A program made the position numbers and the translations under genes. Below the pieces are notes generated by a model. It was not told where the DNA came from and ran no database searches. It saw only the letters and a program-made list of their open reading frames with translations. Of a DNA stretch of 64,000 nt, positions 42,502 to 52,500 are shown in pieces (position 1 is the stretch's first letter; the number at the start of each line of letters is the position of its first letter). Source of the stretch: CAYVMN01 sp043808585 (GTDB lineage Bacteria > Desulfobacterota > DSM-4660 > Desulfatiglandales > Desulfatiglandaceae); assembly GCA_043808585.1 (NCBI GenBank), contig JAZDES010000221.1, positions 1 to 64,000 of the forward strand, given 5' to 3'.

Positions 42502-43761
42502 TTAGGGATAGATCCCCCGGAGGGCGTGGGCCTTTGCCACCCTCCCCACACCCAGGACATAGGCCGCTGAGCGCATGGAGATCTTCTTCTCACTGGCAAT
42601 GGCAACCACTTCATCAAAACTCCGATGAAGAATATTTTCGAGACGTTCAGATATCTCTGCTTCACTCCACAACAGCTCCTGTAAATTCTGAAGCCATTCA
42701 AAATAGGATACAACGACTCCTCCGGCATTGGCCAAAATGTCGGGAAGTACCGTAATTCCTTTATCGTACAAGACCTGGTCTGCCTCCAGAGTGGTCGGCC
42801 CATTGGCCCCCTCCACAATGAGCTTCGCCCTGATACGGTCTGCGTTCTCTGCTGTAATCACGTTTTCCAAGGCCGCTGGGACCAAGATATCGCAGTCCAG
42901 TTCCAGTATCTCTTCGTTTGTTACTGATTCGCACCCTTTAATCCGTTCTGGCAGAAAAGCGTCGTGTTGCTTCTTACAATCCAAGGCCCCCTCCAAGTTA
43001 AGGCCTTCCTTCCTGTAAACACCCCCCCTTGAGTCGCTGATGGCGATGACTTTGGCCCCAGCCTTATCAAAATACCGGGCGGCAATGCCTCCAACATTTC
43101 CCGCACCCTGAATAACAACGCGTGCCCCCTCCATGGAGAGCCCCAGATACTGGCAGGCCTTATGAGTGTTAATCACCACGCCTTTCCCGGTCGCCTCAAA
43201 GCGGCCCAAAGAGCCACCCAGCTCGATTGGTTTCCCGGTCACCACACCCGTGACGGTATATCCTTTCATAATCGAATAGGTGTCCATGATCCAGGCCATG
43301 ACCTGGGGATTGGTGTAGACGTCTGGGGCAGGGATATCCACGTCCGGCCCTATAAATAAAGATATCTCCCAGGCAAAGCGCCTTGTCATGCCCTCGATCT
43401 CACGCTCGCTCATTTCCTTGGGGTTGCACTGAACCCCGCCCTTGGCCCCCCCGAAAGGAATGTTGACCACAGCGGTCTTCCAGGTCATCCACATGGCCAG
43501 GGCCCTGATTTCATCTAGATTTACATCCGGGTGATATCTCATCCCCCCCTTGAATGGGCCTCTGGTATCATTGTGCTGTACGCGGTATCCAGTAAAGATC
43601 TTTAATGATCCGTCGTCCATTTTTACTGGAAAATGTACGATTAACTCTCGGCGGGTACTCTTTATCGTCTCGAGTATACCCTCATCCAGCTCCAGATATT
43701 TACTAGCAATATCCACCTGTTTCCTTGCCATCTGAAAAGGGTTGATTTTCGGTGCGACCAT
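42502..43761 (-). CDS. gdhA: Glutamate dehydrogenase
   Basis: A 419-residue Glu/Leu/Phe/Val-type dehydrogenase, interconverting glutamate and 2-oxoglutarate plus ammonium. The catalytic region is PFKGGMRYHPDVNLDEIRALAMWMTWKTAVVNIPFGGAKGG with its two lysines, PAPDVYTN follows, and the nucleotide fold is VVIQGAGNVGGIAARYF then AISDSRGG. The length and EIDLD-like features suit the hexameric 420-residue class of anaerobes and archaea. GGAGGG is five bases before the ATG. Divergent from the ANTAR gene, linking it to the nitrogen-control region. Confidence 0.94.
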   Translation of the reverse strand: MVAPKINPFQMARKQVDIASKYLELDEGILETIKSTRRELIVHFPVKMDDGSLKIFTGYRVQHNDTRGPFKGGMRYHPDVNLDEIRALAMWMTWKTAVVNIPFGGAKGGVQCNPKEMSEREIEGMTRRFAWEISLFIGPDVDIPAPDVYTNPQVMAWIMDTYSIMKGYTVTGVVTGKPIELGGSLGRFEATGKGVVINTHKACQYLGLSMEGARVVIQGAGNVGGIAARYFDKAGAKVIAISDSRGGVYRKEGLNLEGALDCKKQHDAFLPERIKGCESVTNEEILELDCDILVPAALENVITAENADRIRAKLIVEGANGPTTLEADQVLYDKGITVLPDILANAGGVVVSYFEWLQNLQELLWSEAEISERLENILHRSFDEVVAIASEKKISMRSAAYVLGVGRVAKAHALRGIYP

Positions 43762-44178
43762 GGCTACCCTCCATTTAAAATAGAGACGCCCAGTGCCTTT
43801 TAGCGCAAAGATCTCTGGGTGTCTACCCGCTTAATATGGCCAAAACCTCGATAAAATGAACCCTTATGCCAGAATAGCACCAGGGGCTTAGGGTCCTTAG
43901 GATAGCTGAAGAAGCTTCGCATTACAATAGGACTTCTGTTTTCAAGGGGGCTTCGGGCGTCATAATTACGAAGCCGCTGATCGTATTATCAGTTTGCGCA
44001 TGTCTAACTGACCTGGAAATTCCCGGTGTCCTACCCGCATATGCGTTGGGATTTCAATTGGATTGAAAAGGCCATTCTTTTCCTGTAGAATGACCCTGAA
44101 AATAGACGAGTTAGTAGTGTCTGTGAATTGTGCTGGAAGAGGGGGAATCCCGGGAAATCTGATAGGCTCCGGATTGAT
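43762..44178. other. 417-bp divergent intergenic region gdhA / ANTAR gene
   Basis: Should hold both promoters. On the minus strand TGGTGCTATTCTGGCA (about 43870-43885) has the sigma-54 spacing but poor half-sites, so I do not call it. No small gene or clear palindrome seen. Confidence 0.4.
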
Positions 44179-44889
44179 ATGGAAAGAATTACCCAAGAGA
44201 CTTATGACAAATATATAAAGGCACTTACGGACATCAGTCGGGCTATTACTTCCGAGCAGTACTTGGAGGATATACTCAAGCTGATCGTAATGGTCACGGC
44301 CAAGGTGACGGGTGTGGAGATCTGCTCGCTATGGTTGATCGATGACTCAACAGATCCCAGAGTGATCCGTTTGAAGGCGACCCAGGCCATAGATCCAGAC
44401 TATGTAAAGGACCGTTCCCTGCGGATGGAGGAGGGGGTTGTAGGCTATGTGGCTACCCATAATGAGCCTCTCATAGTCAGAGATGTCTTGAAGGAGCCCC
44501 GGTTCAAAGAAAAGGAAATGGCAAAAAAATTGGGGCTGGTATCCATGCTGGGTATCCCTTTACAGGTAAAGGATAAGGGGGTCATTGGGGTACTCAATTG
44601 CTTTACTTCAGAACCCCATGAGTTCTCTGTTACCGAGATAAACCTTGTTACTGCTGTTGCCAATCAGGCTGCTGTCGCAATCCTAAATACAGAGCTTATG
44701 GTCAAGACCCAGGTCATCCAGGAGGAACTGGAGACCCGGAAGCTTGTTGAGCGGGCCAAGGAAGTTCTTATGCGCCGCCGCAACATGACCGGTGAACAGG
44801 CCTACCGCTGGTTGCAAAAGCGCAGCATGGATTCCCGGAAATCCATGCGTCATGTGGCCGAAGCCGTTCTTATCTCTGACGAGATCTGA
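44179..44889 (+). CDS. GAF-ANTAR transcription antiterminator
   Basis: A 236-residue cytoplasmic regulator. Residues about 15-160 form a GAF domain (CSLWLIDDSTDPRVIRLKATQ, GVVGYVATHNEPLIV, GIPLQVKDKGVIGVLNCF). Residues about 175-232 form an ANTAR RNA-binding domain: VERAKEVLMRRRNMTGEQAYRWLQ, then RSMDSRKSMRHVAEAVL. ANTAR proteins dimerise on signal and bind RNA hairpins with hexaloops, preventing termination. A matching leader lies 140 bases downstream. ATG 44179 starts the domain cleanly; the frame is open to 44128. The GAF ligand is unknown; nitrogen status (for example glutamine or 2-oxoglutarate) is a reasonable guess. Confidence 0.88.
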   Translation: MERITQETYDKYIKALTDISRAITSEQYLEDILKLIVMVTAKVTGVEICSLWLIDDSTDPRVIRLKATQAIDPDYVKDRSLRMEEGVVGYVATHNEPLIVRDVLKEPRFKEKEMAKKLGLVSMLGIPLQVKDKGVIGVLNCFTSEPHEFSVTEINLVTAVANQAAVAILNTELMVKTQVIQEELETRKLVERAKEVLMRRRNMTGEQAYRWLQKRSMDSRKSMRHVAEAVLISDEI

Positions 44890-44983
44890 TCGTTATTACA
44901 GGACCCGGCAGTGCCGGAGCCGAATGGCGTTTCTAAGGCGTAAGTTCCTTGAATAAAAAAATCGGCGCTTCAATAAATATTTC

Positions 44984-45011
44984 TTGACAAAAGAGAAAAA
45001 AGTGATATGTA
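44984..45011 (+). promoter_or_regulatory. Sigma-70-type promoter for the leader RNA
   Basis: TTGACA (44984-44989), 16 bases, TATGTA (45006-45011). Transcription would begin near 45018, just before hairpin P1 of the leader. Confidence 0.6.
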
Positions 45012-45033
45012 AAGAATTTCATATTACTTGAGA

Positions 45034-45091
45034 GAGGCTCTCCACAATGATGTGTGGAGCCTCGGAACCATAAGGGACAAAGGCGTCTTTT
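45034..45091 (+). ncRNA. Two-hexaloop ANTAR target leader (P1 and P2)
   Basis: P1 (45034-45063) has 12-base arms with a single C-U mismatch and one G-U pair around the hexaloop AATGAT. P2 (45072-45091) pairs AAGGGAC with GTCTTTT around the hexaloop AAAGGC. Both loops have A at position 1 and G at position 4, the known signature of ANTAR-bound RNA. The P2 loop and 3' arm are also the 5' arm of the terminator that follows, so P2 and terminator exclude each other. Confidence 0.8.
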
Positions 45092-45118
45092 CCCGTAATC
45101 GGGAAGGCGCCTTTTTTT
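45079..45118 (+). terminator. Rho-independent terminator/attenuator in leader
   Basis: AAAGGCG pairs with CGCCTTT and TTCCCG with CGGGAA (loop TAAT), with a small internal loop, followed by a run of seven T. It ends 49 bases before the start of the glutamate-synthase gene and overlaps P2 of the ANTAR target. Confidence 0.85.
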
Positions 45119-45167
45119 ATTCGAATATTATGCTCGAAAACTACATTACGAAAAGGAGGAAAAAGTC

Positions 45168-46733
45168 ATGTCATTTAGCAAGCCGAACCGTAGTGCTGCA
45201 ACCGTAACCACAACCCGTGTGGAACCGGCGCCTATCTCGGGGATCTGCGTCACCTGTCTGGATGGGTGTGAAGGCCCTTGTGAGATAGGACGCTCCGCCC
45301 TCAAGGGACGGGAGATGCTTTACCCCCAGCCTTACGGAAAAATTACCGCAGGGGCTGACAAGGATTATCCGGTAGATCTTTCCCACTTTAACATTCTGGG
45401 GACCTGTGTAGGGGCCGTAGGCGTGGATGCCGATCCGGATCTGGCAACATTTCCCGCGGTTGACTGCACAACCACCGCGGGTGCGGACGGAGGCATCAAA
45501 CTCGATTTTCCCGTTGTGACCGGTGCCCTGGGATCGACGGACGTTGCTAGGATTAACTGGGAAGACATGGCGGCTGGAGCGGCCATATCTGGCATCATCC
45601 TTGTAGCCGGAGAGAACATCTGCGGAATGGACCCCAAGGCGGAGTTCCAGAACGGCAAGATAGCCAAATCACCCGAAATGGAACGTCGTGTGAATATCTA
45701 TAAGAGGTGGTATGACGGCAAGGGTGGGCTCGTTGTCCAGGCCAATGTGGAAGACATCAAACTCGGCGTCCCTGAATACGTCATTGAGAAGCTGGGTGTG
45801 GAGATCTTCGAATTAAAGTGGGGGCAGGGTGCGAAGGATATCGGCGGTGAGGTCAAGCTGCCTACACTGGAGCGGGCCCTACAATTGAAAGAACGGGGGT
45901 ATATCGTACTCCCCGATCCGACAAGCCCTGCCGCGCAAGAGGCCTTCAAGTCTGGTGGGATCACCGAGTTTGAAAGACACTCAAGGCTAGGGATGGTGGA
46001 CGAAGAGGCATTTCACAAGATGGTAGAGTATCTTCGGAGCGTAGGCGCCAAGTACGTCACCCTCAAAACCGGCGCCTATCGGCCGGCAGACCTCGCTCGC
46101 GCCATTAAGTATTCTTCCGATGCAAAAATCGACCTTTTGACCATTGACGGCGCCGGTGGCGGAACAGGCATGAGCCCATGGCGGATGATGAATGAATGGG
46201 GAATTCCTACCGTCGAGTTGGAGTGTCTGACACATCAGATGTGTGAACGCCTGAGAGCCAAGGGCGCCTATATCCCCCCGATCGCCGTTGGCGGGGGATT
46301 ATCACTCGAAGACCACATGTTTAAGGTCCTCGCATTGGGTGCGCCTTATGTCAAGGCGGTTCTATTCGGACGGGCCGTTATGACCGCAGCCATGGTGGGC
46401 AAGACCCATGGAAAAATGATGGCGGAAAAGTTGGAACTGGAAGGAGAGGATGCCGATGTCGGATATTTGAAACTATTTTCCGTTGGCACGCAGCTCAAGG
46501 AGCGGTTTGGTAAAGACTTTGCGGAGCTCCCGGCCGGCGCCATCGGCATGTATTCCTATCTCGATCGCTTGAAGCAGGGGCTACAGCAACTGATGGCCGG
46601 TGAGAGGAAATTCGCACTGAAATATATAGAGAGAAATGACCTTGTGGCCCTGACCAGGGAGGCGGCCGAAATATCGGGAATTCCGTATGTAATGGATGCC
46701 GACAAGGAAGAGATTGATAAAATATTGGGATAG
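45168..46733 (+). CDS. Glutamate synthase FMN-binding (GltB-central) domain protein
   Basis: A 521-residue protein corresponding to the FMN/[Fe-S] catalytic domain of glutamate synthase, as found separately in archaea and some anaerobes. The barrel carries LTIDGAGGGTGMSPWRMMNEWGIP and VGGGLSLEDHMFKVLALGAPYV (FMN phosphate site). The N-terminal 60 residues have a Cys group CVTCLDGCEGPCEIG, probably for a cluster. The glutaminase and NADPH parts are not fused; matching pieces lie downstream at 55.5 and 53.6 kb. It has an excellent AAAAGGAGG site and stands behind the ANTAR-controlled leader. Confidence 0.88.
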   Translation: MSFSKPNRSAATVTTTRVEPAPISGICVTCLDGCEGPCEIGRSALKGREMLYPQPYGKITAGADKDYPVDLSHFNILGTCVGAVGVDADPDLATFPAVDCTTTAGADGGIKLDFPVVTGALGSTDVARINWEDMAAGAAISGIILVAGENICGMDPKAEFQNGKIAKSPEMERRVNIYKRWYDGKGGLVVQANVEDIKLGVPEYVIEKLGVEIFELKWGQGAKDIGGEVKLPTLERALQLKERGYIVLPDPTSPAAQEAFKSGGITEFERHSRLGMVDEEAFHKMVEYLRSVGAKYVTLKTGAYRPADLARAIKYSSDAKIDLLTIDGAGGGTGMSPWRMMNEWGIPTVELECLTHQMCERLRAKGAYIPPIAVGGGLSLEDHMFKVLALGAPYVKAVLFGRAVMTAAMVGKTHGKMMAEKLELEGEDADVGYLKLFSVGTQLKERFGKDFAELPAGAIGMYSYLDRLKQGLQQLMAGERKFALKYIERNDLVALTREAAEISGIPYVMDADKEEIDKILG

Positions 46734-46815
46734 TGTGGAACCAGAGGATTGCGATCAATAAATTAATATAGAATGTTGCCGAGCAAGGCGTAGCGGAAAT
46801 GAAAGGAGAAAAAAG

Positions 46816-47022
46816 ATGCTCAACGTGATTTGCCCCCACAACTGCAAGGACTGTTACGCGATGAGGGTATGTGCGGTTCGCGCTATAAAAGACCAGCAGG
46901 GCTCCATCTATGTGGAGACCGATGATTGTATCGGCTGCGGCTGCTGTAAAACCTCGTGCATTACCTTTGGGTACAAGGCCCTGGAGCAGAAGACTCCTCA
47001 ATGGCTAATGGGAGCTGCATAG
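46816..47022 (+). CDS. Small 4Fe-4S ferredoxin-like subunit
   Basis: A 68-residue protein with CPHNCKDCYAMRVC and CIGCGCCKTSC, enough for two clusters of [4Fe-4S] type, although the first motif is irregular. It follows the FMN-domain gene and resembles the separate ferredoxin piece of split archaeal glutamate synthases. AAAGGAG is before the ATG. Probable electron link between the FMN protein and a flavoprotein. Confidence 0.8.
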   Translation: MLNVICPHNCKDCYAMRVCAVRAIKDQQGSIYVETDDCIGCGCCKTSCITFGYKALEQKTPQWLMGAA

Positions 47023-47071
47023 GCAATTGAATATTGATTAATTCGTAAAAACACATTAACAGCCACTTTTT

Positions 47072-47141
47072 GTCATTCCCGCGAAAGCGGGAATCCAGTG
47101 GTTTTGTGTTGTTATGGACTGCCGCCTGCGCGGGAGTGAGG
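47072..47141. repeat. REP/BIME-like palindrome pair
   Basis: ATTCCCGCGAAAGCGGGAAT (from about 47075) and an opposed, diverged half GCCGCCTGCGCGGGAGTGAG (about 47120-47139) form a two-unit element like the one at 57.5 kb. It lies in the 242-bp gap between the ferredoxin and AOR genes and could form a transcript hairpin inside the operon. Confidence 0.65.
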
Positions 47142-47264
47142 AGAAAGGGGGGTTTTTACGGAAGCATCAATATTGATTATTGAAGATTGATGGTTGTTGG
47201 ATTAGCGATTTTCTTAGATCGTCAATCTCCAATCGAAAATCGTCAAGAAACCTGGAGTCAAAAC

Positions 47265-49076
47265 ATGAACGGCTGGACCGGTCGATGCCTCAGGGTAAAC
47301 CTGACGAATGGTCGTTTTCAACATGAAGATATCCCCTATGAGCTTATGGAAGGGTATCTTGGAGGGCGCGGCCTTGGCGCCAAGGTCCTTTCAGACGAAA
47401 TCGATCCTTCAGTTGACCCTCTTTCCCCTGACAATAAAGTGATATTTGTTTCAGGTCCGCTGGTGGGCACTGGCGCGATAACCGGTGCCTCCTGCAATGT
47501 CCTGACCAAGAGTGCCCTGTCCGGCACCATCGCATGCGCCAAGGTCAGGGGGCACTTTGGGGCCGAACTAAAGTTTTCAGGATTCGACATGGTGATCCTG
47601 GAAGGTCGGTCAGAATCACCCGTGATCCTTACCATTATGGATAACAAGGTAGATATCCTGTCTGCCGTTGAGTACTGGGGGCGGAGTACCTCGGAGACAG
47701 AGGATCTCTTCATGAGGAAACTGACCGACAAGTGGGCGGCTCGAGAAACCTATCTCCTGACCATCGGTCCGGCAGGAGAAAGACTGGTGCCCCTCGCGAA
47801 TATCATTAATGATGGTTTTCTGTCTGTTGGGGGTGCTGGCATTGGCGCCGTTCTGGGCTCTAAGAACCTCAAGGCCATTGCCGTCAAGGGGAGCCGGTCG
47901 GTAACCGTTGCTGATGGAAACCGTTTTGTTCAGGTAATCACCACCCTCATTAACAAACTGAACAGCGCCGCTTTGACCTCTCAGTCGATGTCATCCTGGG
48001 GGTCTGCGTTTTTTGTCGGTCTTTGTTATCAGAAGGGGATATTGCCTTTCAAGAACTTCCAAAGCTCCTCCTTTGGAGAATCCAAGAGTGTGGGGACCCA
48101 GTCCCTTTCAAATGCCTTTGCCTTGAGAAGCAGGGGATGCTTTGCATGTCCGATCGCATGCATAAAGAAGACCGATGTGAATAACCCGCTCTTTAGGGGA
48201 AAGGGCATGGCTCCAACCTATCTGGCAGTCGGAGCTTTGGGTCTTAATTGCGGCATCACTGACCTGACGACGATCGGAATGGCAAATATGATTTGCGCAG
48301 AGATGGGCCTGGATCCCATGGCAACGGGGGGGACAGTTGCCGCTGCCATGGAACTCGGTGAGAAAGACGTTATATCAAAGGACGATCTCAAACTTGATCT
48401 GAGGTTCGGTCACGGGGAAGACCTCCTTCAGGCCTTGACGCTGATGGCGACCAAGAAGGGGCATGCCAAACGGTTGGGGCAGGGGGGTGATGCCCTGGTT
48501 AAGGAATATGGACAGCCCAAATTATTTATGGGTGTCAAAGGTCTGCCCATGGCGCCGTTTGATCCGAGGTGCATTCAGGGGATGGGTCTTCACTTCGCCA
48601 CCTCCAATTACGGACCCCACCATCTTTATGCCTACACCTTTATTGATGAGGTGCTGAACGTTCACGAAAACCTGAATCCGTGGACCACCGAAGGCAAACC
48701 GGAACTGGTCAAGCGGTACCAGGACATAACAGCGGTGATGGATTCGTTGGGGCTATGCAACTGGCCATTGATGGGGCTTAAGTTCAACAATTTTGTTCCA
48801 ATGGTAAACAGCTGCCTGGGCACCAGTTACAAGGCAGAGGATCTGCTCAAGATTGGGGAGCGGATATGGGATCAAGAGCGGATGTTCAATATCAGGGCGG
48901 GTTTTGATCGGAGCCATGACACCCTTCCCCAGAGGTTCTTCGAGCCCATGCCCGATGGGCCGGCCAGGGGACAGGTCAGCAGGGTTCCCGAGATGCTCGG
49001 GGAATACTACAGACTTCGTGATTGGGACGAAGAAGGCCAACCCCGGTCCCTAACCTTAAGTGAATTGGAGGAATAG
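47265..49076 (+). CDS. Aldehyde:ferredoxin oxidoreductase (tungsten AOR family)
   Basis: A 603-residue AOR-family enzyme, expected to hold a tungsten- or molybdenum-bis-pyranopterin and one [4Fe-4S] cluster, oxidising aldehydes to acids or reducing acids with low-potential electrons. The N-terminal domain has the family run YLGGRGLGAKVL and VSGPLVGTGAITGASC. Cluster ligands are GCFACPIACIKK and the late Cys in DSLGLCNWP. ATG 47265 (GGAG seven bases before) gives the family start MNGWTGRCLRVNL. It resembles bacterial AorB more than the benzoyl-CoA reductase BamB. Followed directly by its ferredoxin-type subunit. Confidence 0.9.
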   Translation: MNGWTGRCLRVNLTNGRFQHEDIPYELMEGYLGGRGLGAKVLSDEIDPSVDPLSPDNKVIFVSGPLVGTGAITGASCNVLTKSALSGTIACAKVRGHFGAELKFSGFDMVILEGRSESPVILTIMDNKVDILSAVEYWGRSTSETEDLFMRKLTDKWAARETYLLTIGPAGERLVPLANIINDGFLSVGGAGIGAVLGSKNLKAIAVKGSRSVTVADGNRFVQVITTLINKLNSAALTSQSMSSWGSAFFVGLCYQKGILPFKNFQSSSFGESKSVGTQSLSNAFALRSRGCFACPIACIKKTDVNNPLFRGKGMAPTYLAVGALGLNCGITDLTTIGMANMICAEMGLDPMATGGTVAAAMELGEKDVISKDDLKLDLRFGHGEDLLQALTLMATKKGHAKRLGQGGDALVKEYGQPKLFMGVKGLPMAPFDPRCIQGMGLHFATSNYGPHHLYAYTFIDEVLNVHENLNPWTTEGKPELVKRYQDITAVMDSLGLCNWPLMGLKFNNFVPMVNSCLGTSYKAEDLLKIGERIWDQERMFNIRAGFDRSHDTLPQRFFEPMPDGPARGQVSRVPEMLGEYYRLRDWDEEGQPRSLTLSELEE

Positions 49077-49078
49077 GG

Positions 49079-49453
49079 ATGGCGAGAATAAAGATCGATC
49101 ACACCAAATGCACCGGTTGTAGACATTGCGAGACGGCCTGTTCTCTCAACCATGTGGCGGGTGTCTGCAATCCGAGACGAGCGCGAATCAGGGTCTTCAG
49201 AGAAGGGCATACCTATTTTCCGACCATTGCCGGGCCTTTTGTAGATGCTGCGTGCACCTCCAAGAACGACTTGGTTGTCGGTGACCAGAGATACAACATG
49301 TGCCTGGTCTGCCGGGCATCATGTCCGGAGAAACCCTTTTTTATTGAAGCTGAAACCGGTTTTCCCCTGAAATGTGATTTCTGTGGGATCCCACCAAGCC
49401 CCTCCTGTGTCAGGTGGTGCAATAGCGGTGCCCTGGAATTAATAGAAGATTAG
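49079..49453 (+). CDS. AOR-associated multi-cluster ferredoxin subunit
   Basis: A 124-residue ferredoxin that starts two bases after the AOR stop. Motifs CTGCRHCETAC, CLVCRASCP, CDFCG and CVRWC suggest up to four clusters, like the AorA/BamC electron-transfer subunits and DMSO-reductase-type FeS proteins. It should connect the tungsten enzyme to the HdrA-type flavoprotein downstream. Confidence 0.83.
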   Translation: MARIKIDHTKCTGCRHCETACSLNHVAGVCNPRRARIRVFREGHTYFPTIAGPFVDAACTSKNDLVVGDQRYNMCLVCRASCPEKPFFIEAETGFPLKCDFCGIPPSPSCVRWCNSGALELIED

Positions 49454-49555
49454 CAAAAAGCCTTCATATGCGAAACTGGAGACTCTGAACACCGAGAATG
49501 CCTTCTTGTCCGTCGGCTTCACGTTCGGAGTTTTCAGTCTCGGAGCCATATTCGT

Positions 49556-52500
49556 ATGAATCGGATCAAGAGCAAAGGGGATCTCATTGGAGCCGTGTTG
49601 GTTGTCGGTGGAGGGATTGCCGGTATACAGGCCTCGCTCGACCTGGCTGAATTGGGCTACTATGTCTATCTGTTAGATAAGCATACCTCTATAGGAGGTG
49701 TGATGGCGCAGTTGGACAAGACGTTTCCGACCAATGATTGCGCCATCTGAATCCTGGCACCCAAACTGGTGGAGGCCGGTCGGTCTCCAAACATTGAGAT
49801 CATTACCAAAGCGGAATTATTGTTGATTGAGGGTGAAGTCGGCAATTTCACTGCAAGGGTGCGCCGTCTGCCCCGCTATGTGGACGAAGACCTGTGCACA
49901 GCCTGCGGCACGTGCACCGGTTACTGCCCGATGCCTGTCGAGGACGTTTACAATGAAGGGCTTTCCTACACCAAGGCCGTACACATTGATTACCAGCAGG
50001 CCATTCCCGCCGCCTTTCATATAGATGAGAAGGCCTGTCTATTCCTGACAAAAAAAGAATGCAAACAATGCGAGAGGGTCTGCCTTGCCAAGGCCATCGA
50101 CCTTAATCAACAACCCCGGGATATGGATCTTCATGTGGGTGCAGTAATCCTGTCTCCTGGGTTTGGCCATATCCGAAAAGATGTACTGGCAAAATATGGT
50201 TATGGGAGATTCCCTGATGTGGTAACCGGTTTGGAATTTGAGCGTTTGACATCGGCCTCCGGACCCTTCATGGGCGAGATTATCAGACCATCAGATAGGG
50301 AACACCCTGAAAGGATCGCCTTTCTCCAATGCATCGGCAGCAGAGACCTGTCAAGCGGCAATGGGTATTGTTCGTCGGTCTGCTGTATGTATGCAATCAA
50401 AGAGGCCTTAGTGGCTAAGGACCACAACCCAAATCTGGATATAGTCATTTTCCATATGGACATGCGTACCCATGGGAAGGAATTCGATAATGCCAGGATC
50501 CGAGCCAAAGAGAAGGGCATCCGCTTTGTGAGAAGCCGATTTGGAAGTATTCGGCCCAAGGGTAAAGGCCTTGAACTGAAATACGTGAAAGAGGAGGGGG
50601 AGCATTGCAGAGAGACGTTTGACATGGTGGTGCTTCCTGAAGGGCTTGAATCCCCTGAAGACGCGCGTCCTTTATCAAAGGCCGCTGGTATCGATCTGAA
50701 CCATTATGATTTTTGCAGGACCCAGGGTTTTTCCCCGCTGGAAACTTCCCGCCCCGGTGTCTTTGTAGCGGGTGCCTTTCAGGGCCCCAAGGATGTGCCG
50801 GAAAGCGTTACCGATGCGAGCGGTGCAGCCGCCCTTGCCGCCGAGGCCCTCTCTCAGGCGCGAAACACGAAAGTCGAAGTGAAGGTCTATCCAGATGAAA
50901 TGGAGATAAGGGAATCGCCTCGTATCGGCGTGTTTGTCTGCTCTTGCGGCAGCAATATCGGCGGCGTTGTTGATGTCCCGGACGTGGCAGATTATGCTGC
51001 AACTCTGGAAAATGTGGTCTTTACAGATACGAATCTTTATAGCTGTGCCCAGAACACTCAGGAACTCATTACAACGAAGATTAAAGAGAACCGGCTGAAT
51101 CGGGTGGTGGTGGCGGCGTGTACGCCACGCACCCATGAGCCCCTGTTTCAGGAAACCCTGAAGAATGCCGGCCTGAACAGGTCCCTGTTTGAGATGGCCA
51201 ATATCAGGGATCATTGCTCATGGGTCCATTCCCATCTCCCTGAAGAAGCAACGGAAAAGGCCAAAGACCAGGTCAGAATGGCTGTGGCTAAGGCCCGCTT
51301 GTTACGTCCTTTACCGGAACAGAGGATTGCAGTCACTCCAAAGGCGCTGGTCATTGGAGGGGGTCTTTCAGGGATTACGTCTGCCTTGAGCATAGCTCGA
51401 CAAGGATTCGAGTGCTTTTTGGTGGAAAGATCATCAGAGCTGGGAGGCAATCTCAGGGATGTCAAGTTCATGCTCAGCGGTGATGATCCCCGTCTATTTC
51501 TGAAGGGTCTCATAGAGGAAGTCATGTCCCATGAACTGGTGCAGGTTTATACCAACGCCCATATAAAGGAAATCTCAGGCTACGTTGGCAACTATGCCAC
51601 CACGCTTCAAACCAAGGAAGGGACCAAGACCTTACAGCACGGAGTTATTGTGGTGGCCACCGGGGGGAGGCCGTATGAGCCCAAACAATATCTGTATGGT
51701 AAATCGAGTCACGTGGTTACGCAACTCGAACTGGAGGAGATGTTGGCGGGCTCTAATCGTATCAAGACGACAAACAGTATTGTCATGATTCAGTGTGTAG
51801 GCTCCAGAGGAGAAGACCTGTCCTACTGCAGCAAAGTGTGTTGCGGTCAGGCCGTTAAGAATGCCATTCAGATTATGGACTGCAACCCGTCGGTCGACAT
51901 AACCGTTCTCTTCAGAGACATGCGGACTTACGGGTTCATGGAGGACGCCTACAACCTGGCCCGTGAAAAAGGGGTCAGTTTCATCCATTTTGATGGAAAT
52001 TATCCTCCGGATGTGACTGAACAAGACGGGAGACTCCGTGTAGAATTTTGGGACAAGCTTTTGGAAGAGAAGATGACCCTTGAGCCTGATCTCCTTGTCT
52101 TGGGTGTGGGCATCGTACCTGCAGAAACAGAGGGGTTGGCAAGGATTCTCAAGACCCCGCTCACCGAGAGTGGGTTCTTTTTGGAGGCCCATGCGAAGCT
52201 TCGGCCCGTGGAGTTTTCAGTAGACGGGGTTTACCTCTGCGGTCTTGCTCATTCCCCCAGGCCTATCTCCGAGTCCGTTGCCCAAGCCAAGGCCGCTGCC
52301 GGTAAGGCATGTATCCATTTAGCCAGGGGATATATTGCAGTAGAGCCGATCGTTTCTTCGGTGGATCAGGAGATCTGTATCGGATGCGGAATATGTGAAA
52401 GCCTCTGCCCTTACAATGCCATTCAGATGACAAGGGTTGGAAATAAGAAAAAGGCGGACACGGTCTCGGCATCATGTAAGGGATGCGGGATTTGCGCATC

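Noticed and set aside
43868..43888. Possible sigma-54 promoter before gdhA (TGGTGCTATTCTGGCA)
   Set aside because: Spacing is right but both half-sites deviate from consensus, and gdhA is usually expressed from other promoters.
45018..45120. Metabolite riboswitch (glutamine, glycine, SAM or TPP type) in the leader
   Set aside because: None of the core consensus strings of these classes is present; the two A1/G4 hexaloops fit an ANTAR target better.
49556..49750. A 64-residue truncated oxidoreductase followed by a separate gene
   Set aside because: The frame and HdrA homology continue through TGA with a SECIS-type hairpin, so it is one selenoprotein gene.
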